In this document: positions 5,610-8,877 of the stretch, piece after piece
How the letters are laid out: the number at the start of each line of letters is the position of its first letter
Position numbering within the stretch: the first letter of the stretch is position 1
Origin: Candidatus Ethanoperedens thermophilum
GTDB lineage: Archaea > Halobacteriota > Methanosarcinia > Methanosarcinales > EX4572-44
Length of the DNA stretch: 8,877 nucleotides
NCBI GenBank assembly: GCA_012910725.1
Contig: WNEG01000103.1
Coordinates: 1 to 8,877, forward strand
Direction: 5' to 3'
Notes under the pieces: generated by a model
Databases searched by the model: none
Told to the model about the DNA's origin: nothing
The model's input: only the letters and a program-made list of their open reading frames with translations
Translations under genes and position numbers: made by a program

Positions 5610-6825
5610 ACAGATGTGGATAGGTCCAGATGATAATATGAGTTATTATTGTCATTTATCGAAAAATTTGTGGAATGAAGGGAATTATATTGTTGAGCAA
5701 GGACTATATAATAATGGTAAATGGATAAGACATGAAGAGTTAAATAAGATTTTAAATCGTGAAAGTGGGAATTACAAGATATTACCTTCTCAAACTGCTA
5801 ATCGTATACTTTATACACTTGATAAAAGCTGGAAAGCGTATTTTAATGTAATTAGAGATTATAAAATTAATCCAGACAAATATGAAGAGAAGCCAAAGTC
5901 ACCAAAGTATAAGAAAAAGAACGGAGAACATATATTGTTATTTACGAATCAACAATGTAAAATTAAGGATGGCGTAGTTAAACTGCCTAAAATGAAATAT
6001 AAAGTAGAAACAAGACTTTCGGATGATATTGATTTGAGAGAAGTTAGGATAATTCCAAAAGGAACTGGTTATGTTTGTGAAATTGTTTATAATAAGGAGG
6101 TTGATGTAAAGGAGTTAGATAAGAATAGGATTGTCGGAATTGATTTTGGAATTTCAAACATTGTTACTATAGTCAATAATATCGGATTGAAATCGATTAT
6201 TATTAAAGACAATGGAACTGGAATAAAGAGCATAAATCAATTCTATAATAAGAGAAGAGCAGAGCTGAATAATATTTACGATAAACAAAAGGTTAAGGAT
6301 GGATATAAGATGAGAAAACTCGAAGATAAGAGAGATCGTAAATCTCATGATTATGTTCATAAACTTAGTCGGTTTATTGTAGATTTGTGTGTTGAGCACG
6401 ATATCGGCACGATTGTGTTTGGCTATAATGAAAAGTGGAAACAAAACGTTGATATTGGTAAAAGAAATAACCAAAATTTCGTTTTTGTTCCATATAATTT
6501 AATTATTGAGAAAACACGATGTAAAGCCGAGGAGCTTGGAATCGATGTTGTGAAACAAGAAGAATCATATACAAGCAAATGTAGTTTTCTTGATAATGAA
6601 AGCATTGAACATCATGATGAGTATGCTGGTAGAAGGTTTACACGAAGTCTATTTAGGTCTGCTAAAGGAACAATAATCCATTCTGATGTGAATGGTGGGT
6701 ATAACATAGTTAGAAAAGCGAAACCAGAAGCGTTTAACGTGGATGGCGTAGGAGGATGCGGGCTACATCCAGTGCGATGCAAATACGACAGCATCACGCG
6801 AAGAGGTTTGGAACATGTGGTTTAA
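5590..6825 (+). CDS. tnpB: TnpB RNA-guided nuclease, atypical catalytic layout
   Basis: A 411-residue member of the TnpB family (OrfB of IS605), an RNA-guided DNA nuclease related to Cas12. RuvC-I is VGIDFGISN with Asp185; RuvC-III is HSDVNGGYN with Asp366. The usual RuvC-II glutamate position reads IVFGYNEKWKQ, with Gly278 where Glu is normally found. Instead Glu324 and Glu325 lie in QEESYTSKCSF, just before RuvC-III. No CxxC zinc ribbon is present, only Cys331. This matches a TnpB subgroup with a rearranged active site that I recall being described as still active. I prefer the ATG at 5590 over 5548 because residues from MKVIRTEQMW on look like the family start. The C-terminus GLHPVRCKY is typical for the subgroup. 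It overlaps the cbiC start by 11 nt. Confidence 0.93.
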   Translation: MKVIRTEQMWIGPDDNMSYYCHLSKNLWNEGNYIVEQGLYNNGKWIRHEELNKILNRESGNYKILPSQTANRILYTLDKSWKAYFNVIRDYKINPDKYEEKPKSPKYKKKNGEHILLFTNQQCKIKDGVVKLPKMKYKVETRLSDDIDLREVRIIPKGTGYVCEIVYNKEVDVKELDKNRIVGIDFGISNIVTIVNNIGLKSIIIKDNGTGIKSINQFYNKRRAELNNIYDKQKVKDGYKMRKLEDKRDRKSHDYVHKLSRFIVDLCVEHDIGTIVFGYNEKWKQNVDIGKRNNQNFVFVPYNLIIEKTRCKAEELGIDVVKQEESYTSKCSFLDNESIEHHDEYAGRRFTRSLFRSAKGTIIHSDVNGGYNIVRKAKPEAFNVDGVGGCGLHPVRCKYDSITRRGLEHVV

Positions 6826-6826
6826 A
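6754..6826 (+). ncRNA. Right end and presumed guide RNA scaffold of element 1
   Basis: Within the 3' end of tnpB, GGATG (6754-6758) pairs with CATCC (6766-6770) and GATGC (6776-6780) pairs with GCATC (6791-6795). In characterised TnpB systems the guide RNA is made from this region and its 3' guide is the DNA just outside the right end. Here that DNA is the start of cbiC, from about 6827. The RNA itself is inferred. Confidence 0.5.
6803..6807 (+). promoter_or_regulatory. SD for cbiC, located inside tnpB of element 1
   Basis: GAGGT lies 7 nt before the ATG at 6815. Both the SD and the ATG belong to the element's right end and not to the original cbi operon. Confidence 0.65.
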
Positions 6827-7507
6827 CATCATAGCCTGATTACTGATATTGGAGCAACAACACAGGAAGCACGCGATATATCAAACAAAAGCCGGGATAT
6901 CGTATCGCAGATAATCAAGGGAAACACCCTTGAAGACGGCGTAAAAAAACGGTGCATCATTGCAACAGGTGACCCTTCATTCAAAGACTTGATCGTATTC
7001 AAACACAACCCTATTAAGGAAGGAATTAAAGCAATCAAACAATCATGCACCATATACACAGACATTCGCATGGTGCAGGTTGGGATAGTGAAAAAAGGAC
7101 ACGCCTGTAAGATTGAGTGTGCTCTTGACTATGGGGGGAACATTGCAGAAGAAAAACAGATCACCCGCACGTCAGCAGGATTTCTTGCCCTTGGAGAACA
7201 ACTCAACTGCAACATAATAATAATCGGAAACGCACCATCTGCGGCAATAACAATCAACGATATGATAAAACAGGAGATTATCAAACCATCTCTTATAATC
7301 GCAACACCAGTAGGCTTTGTCAACGCTTCAAACTCAAAAGAATATATTCGAAACTTGAGCATTCCATCGATTACAAGCATCGGTACGCGAGGCGGCACAC
7401 CAATAGCAGTAGCAATAATAAACGAAATAATTAATCGAATAGTTCCATTTCATATAGAAAATTCTCCATTTTCCACATCAATGGTTGGCAGTGAACGGAG
7501 ACTATAG
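6815..7507 (+). CDS. cbiC: Cobalt-precorrin-8 methylmutase, bracketed by transposons
   Basis: Moves the methyl group from C11 to C12 of cobalt-precorrin-8 to give cobyrinate, in the cytoplasm. The 230-residue frame holds the complete archaeal-type core: IGATTQEARDISNKSRDIV, RCIIATGDPSFKDL (46-59), YTDIRMVQVGI, GNAPSAAITIN, TPVGFVNASNSKE and GTRGGTPIAVAIINEI. The position of the active-site histidine known from bacterial CobH/CbiC (IHTTAD) is Ile49 here, which I believe is common in archaeal members. The first three codons come from the end of element 1, which also gives the SD. The family normally ends about where residue 209 lies; residues 211-230 (from PFHIENSPF) are the antisense of the second tnpB. 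Other cbi genes lie just upstream, so the protein is probably still functional. Confidence 0.93.
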   Translation: MWFKHHSLITDIGATTQEARDISNKSRDIVSQIIKGNTLEDGVKKRCIIATGDPSFKDLIVFKHNPIKEGIKAIKQSCTIYTDIRMVQVGIVKKGHACKIECALDYGGNIAEEKQITRTSAGFLALGEQLNCNIIIIGNAPSAAITINDMIKQEIIKPSLIIATPVGFVNASNSKEYIRNLSIPSITSIGTRGGTPIAVAIINEIINRIVPFHIENSPFSTSMVGSERRL

Positions 7508-7510
7508 ACT
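7441..7510 (-). ncRNA. Presumed guide RNA 3' region of element 2, antisense to cbiC
   Basis: The last tnpB codons can fold: CCATT (7466-7470) pairs with AATGG (7480-7484), and further A/T stems are possible. By analogy with studied TnpB systems, a guide RNA would be made from this strand and its guide would be the DNA beyond the right end, that is the antisense of the last codons of cbiC, below about 7441. No transcript evidence is available. Confidence 0.4.
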
Positions 7511-8565
7511 CCCGCCAATCCCAAAGCCTTGAGGTTCTTGGACGCATTGTAGTCAGCGTTCGTTGCATAACCACATTCAAGACATAAGAACTTCTCACCT
7601 TTGCGATTTCTCCTATCGATGTTGCCACAAACGGAACATCTCTGTGATGTTTTCCAGGGATTCTTGCGGTCGATGCGTATTCCCTGCTCTTCACAAATCT
7701 GTTTCAAACGTTCGTTGACCCTGGCATAAAGCCAGAACGATAGAAGCCTGTTGATGTTTCGAGAGAACTTCCCTCGCTTACCTTTCTTGACGTTTTTCAA
7801 GTTTTCGAGAGAGATAAGTTTGATGTTGTCAAGGTTTAAATCTTTTAGATGTCTGTTTACTTCAGTTTTCACAAAATGATGCCACGTTTTTCTTCTTTTC
7901 CCGCCCCTTTCAATTGTTTCTTTAAGCCCTTCGCCAATGAACTGCTTGTCGGATGTGACCAGCATGGTGTTAAAACCCGAATCGATGCCGATTGTTTCTC
8001 CTTCTTCTCGCATCGCGGGAGGTTCTTTCTCAAAAATCAGATCGATAAACAAGCCTTTTTTGTTGTAACCAAGTCTTATAGACTTTGCTAACTCCCATCC
8101 ACCATCTCTGAATTTGTTTGTGTGTTTTGTCCAGTTGAACGGAATTACGATCTTGGGAACACCGGAAGCAAACTTCAGGCACATCTCGAAATGCCCGTTG
8201 AACACTTCTATGGCCACAAACCTGCTGTCGAGATTAGCTATGTGTGACACAAATCTCGGCATCGTGCGTTCATTTTTCTCATTCTGTGATCGTGCTATTT
8301 CTTTTGCCTGTTTTGCCGCGCACTGTGCTAATCGCGCTGTGATGCTGAATCTCTCCTGGATGGATTTGATGAATCCGTTGGTCGGGAAATTCTCATTTCT
8401 ATCGTGAGATGACCAGAATCTCACTAATAAGTAATTTATGATGTTTTGATAAAGATTAAGGAAGTTTATAAGCTCTTCTACTTTCGACTTGTTTGCACCT
8501 CTGATGTATATCCGCGACGTGCGTCTCATCCATCCGGAGCGAGTTCTTTTATATCTTTTTTTCAT
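7450..8565 (-). CDS. tnpB: TnpB RNA-guided nuclease, canonical
   Basis: A 371-residue TnpB with a complete set of catalytic and structural residues. RuvC-I is IGIDSGFN with Asp195; RuvC-II is ISLENLKNV with Glu254; a four-cysteine zinc ribbon (Cys310, Cys313, Cys328, Cys331) follows NPWKTSQRCSVCG; RuvC-III is NADYNASKNL with Asp338. The N-terminal half is basic and helical, suiting guide-RNA binding. The ATG at 8565 has GAGGG (8572-8576) 6 nt upstream. The 3' end overlaps cbiC on the other strand by 58 nt. It belongs to a different TnpB branch from the one in element 1, so the two insertions are independent. It looks active: I see no frameshift or lost key residue. Confidence 0.96.
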   Translation of the reverse strand: MKKRYKRTRSGWMRRTSRIYIRGANKSKVEELINFLNLYQNIINYLLVRFWSSHDRNENFPTNGFIKSIQERFSITARLAQCAAKQAKEIARSQNEKNERTMPRFVSHIANLDSRFVAIEVFNGHFEMCLKFASGVPKIVIPFNWTKHTNKFRDGGWELAKSIRLGYNKKGLFIDLIFEKEPPAMREEGETIGIDSGFNTMLVTSDKQFIGEGLKETIERGGKRRKTWHHFVKTEVNRHLKDLNLDNIKLISLENLKNVKKGKRGKFSRNINRLLSFWLYARVNERLKQICEEQGIRIDRKNPWKTSQRCSVCGNIDRRNRKGEKFLCLECGYATNADYNASKNLKALGLAGVYSLRSLPTIDVENGEFSI

Positions 8566-8567
8566 GA

Positions 8568-8621
8568 TTATCCCTCAATTCCTTTATTATACGCTCTGTC
8601 TTCCTCCTGCCACTTATACAT
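8568..8621 (-). other. 17-codon leader ORF just upstream of tnpB of element 2
   Basis: Reads MYKWQEEDRAYNKGIEG and stops 2 nt before the tnpB ATG, with the tnpB SD inside its last codons. AGGTG lies 8 nt before its own ATG. It could couple translation to tnpB. The frame stays open upstream of the ATG (VQYYVPLGAAT), so it may also be the remnant of another gene. Confidence 0.3.
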
Positions 8622-8697
8622 AGTTGCAGCACCTAAAGGTACATAATATTGAACATTTTACTACCTATTGGTTTCGCTTAAATGATACCTTTGTGTC

Positions 8698-8877
8698 TTA
8701 ATGGCCAGAGAAAGCTATAACTTCCCTGAGTAGGAATTCAACTTCTTTGTCTTCGTATCTAAAATTAGCCACAACCCTTTTCAGGTTATCAGGCAACTTC
8801 TTATACCCCCACAAACACCTTCTTTTTGTCTCTTCTGCATCATTTCTGACAGAGTATAGTGAATTGACTAAATTTCT
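8698..8877 (-). CDS. C-terminal part of an unrecognised protein, cut by the window edge
   Basis: An open minus-strand frame of 59 residues runs in from the window edge and ends at a TAA at 8698-8700. The visible end reads GYKKLPDNLKRVVANFRYED, then KEVEFLLREVIAFSGH. It is charged and helix-rich, with no cysteine motif, membrane segment or catalytic signature I recognise. Its composition looks like real protein. It sits upstream of element 2 on the same strand, and the start lies outside the window, so neither its length nor its family can be given. Confidence 0.45.
   Translation of the reverse strand, partial: RNLVNSLYSVRNDAEETKRRCLWGYKKLPDNLKRVVANFRYEDKEVEFLLREVIAFSGH

Larger units (their letters stand above)
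5432..6826 (+). mobile_element. TnpB-only IS200/IS605-type element 1
   Basis: The element carries a small ribbon-helix-helix-like gene and tnpB and has no tnpA, so it cannot move without help from an element elsewhere. Boundaries are approximate. GTTTAAACA occurs at both edges (5426-5434 and 6820-6828). The DNA is clearly more AT-rich than the flanking arg and cbi genes, which suggests separate origin. It splits cobJ from cbiC in the same orientation. Confidence 0.75.
7441..8640 (-). mobile_element. TnpB-only IS200/IS605-type element 2
   Basis: A minus-strand element with an intact tnpB and no tnpA. The right end lies at about 7441-7452, beside the point where the CbiC family normally ends; the left end is somewhere in 8570-8697 and could not be fixed. 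It points towards element 1, so the right ends of both elements face cbiC. Confidence 0.7.

Noticed and set aside
7849..8407. Plus-strand frames inside tnpB 2 (such as 7849-8091 and 8114-8407)
   Set aside because: They are antisense shadows of a conserved TnpB with complete catalytic residues.

Overview
The window most likely comes from a euryarchaeon of the methanogen/ANME-like kind. I infer this from the protein styles, especially the archaeal-type CbiC and ArgC. An archaeal TATA-like box with leaderless spacing, TTG starts with good Shine-Dalgarno (SD) sites, and IS200/IS605-family TnpB genes without a TnpA also fit. No database search was possible, so the lineage is an inference.

Layout. 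Positions 1-1009 hold no convincing intact gene. They contain a probable decayed right end of a TnpB element (1-300, minus strand), a featureless stretch (301-547), three copies of an 88-bp tandem repeat packed with small hairpins (548-820), and two related hairpins just before argC. Positions 1010-5379 are a tight same-strand cluster: argC, a two-CBS-domain protein, argJ, cbiG and cbiH/cobJ. Gaps are 40, 6 and 12 nt and the last pair overlaps by 17 nt, so this looks like one operon joining arginine biosynthesis to the corrin-ring pathway. Positions 5432-6826 are a first TnpB-only element (same strand, AT-rich) carrying a 45-residue ribbon-helix-helix-like protein and an atypical TnpB. cbiC (6815-7507) follows. 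A second, minus-strand TnpB element occupies about 7441-8640. The window ends inside a minus-strand gene of unknown function (8698-8877).

How the parts relate. CbiG, CbiH and CbiC act in the anaerobic cobalamin (corrin ring) pathway, and cbiC was presumably once directly downstream of cobJ. It is now caught between two convergent TnpB elements. The first supplies its SD and ATG start. The second supplies its stop codon and adds about 20 antisense-derived residues, yet the conserved CbiC core is intact. Because TnpB guide RNAs normally read out of the right end into flanking DNA, the guides of both elements would come from the two ends of cbiC. This bracketing of a vitamin B12 gene by two RNA-guided nuclease genes is the most unusual feature here. 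Joining the flanks of element 1 through a shared 9-mer (GTTTAAACA) recreates a TTG start in frame with cbiC, which supports the insertion model.
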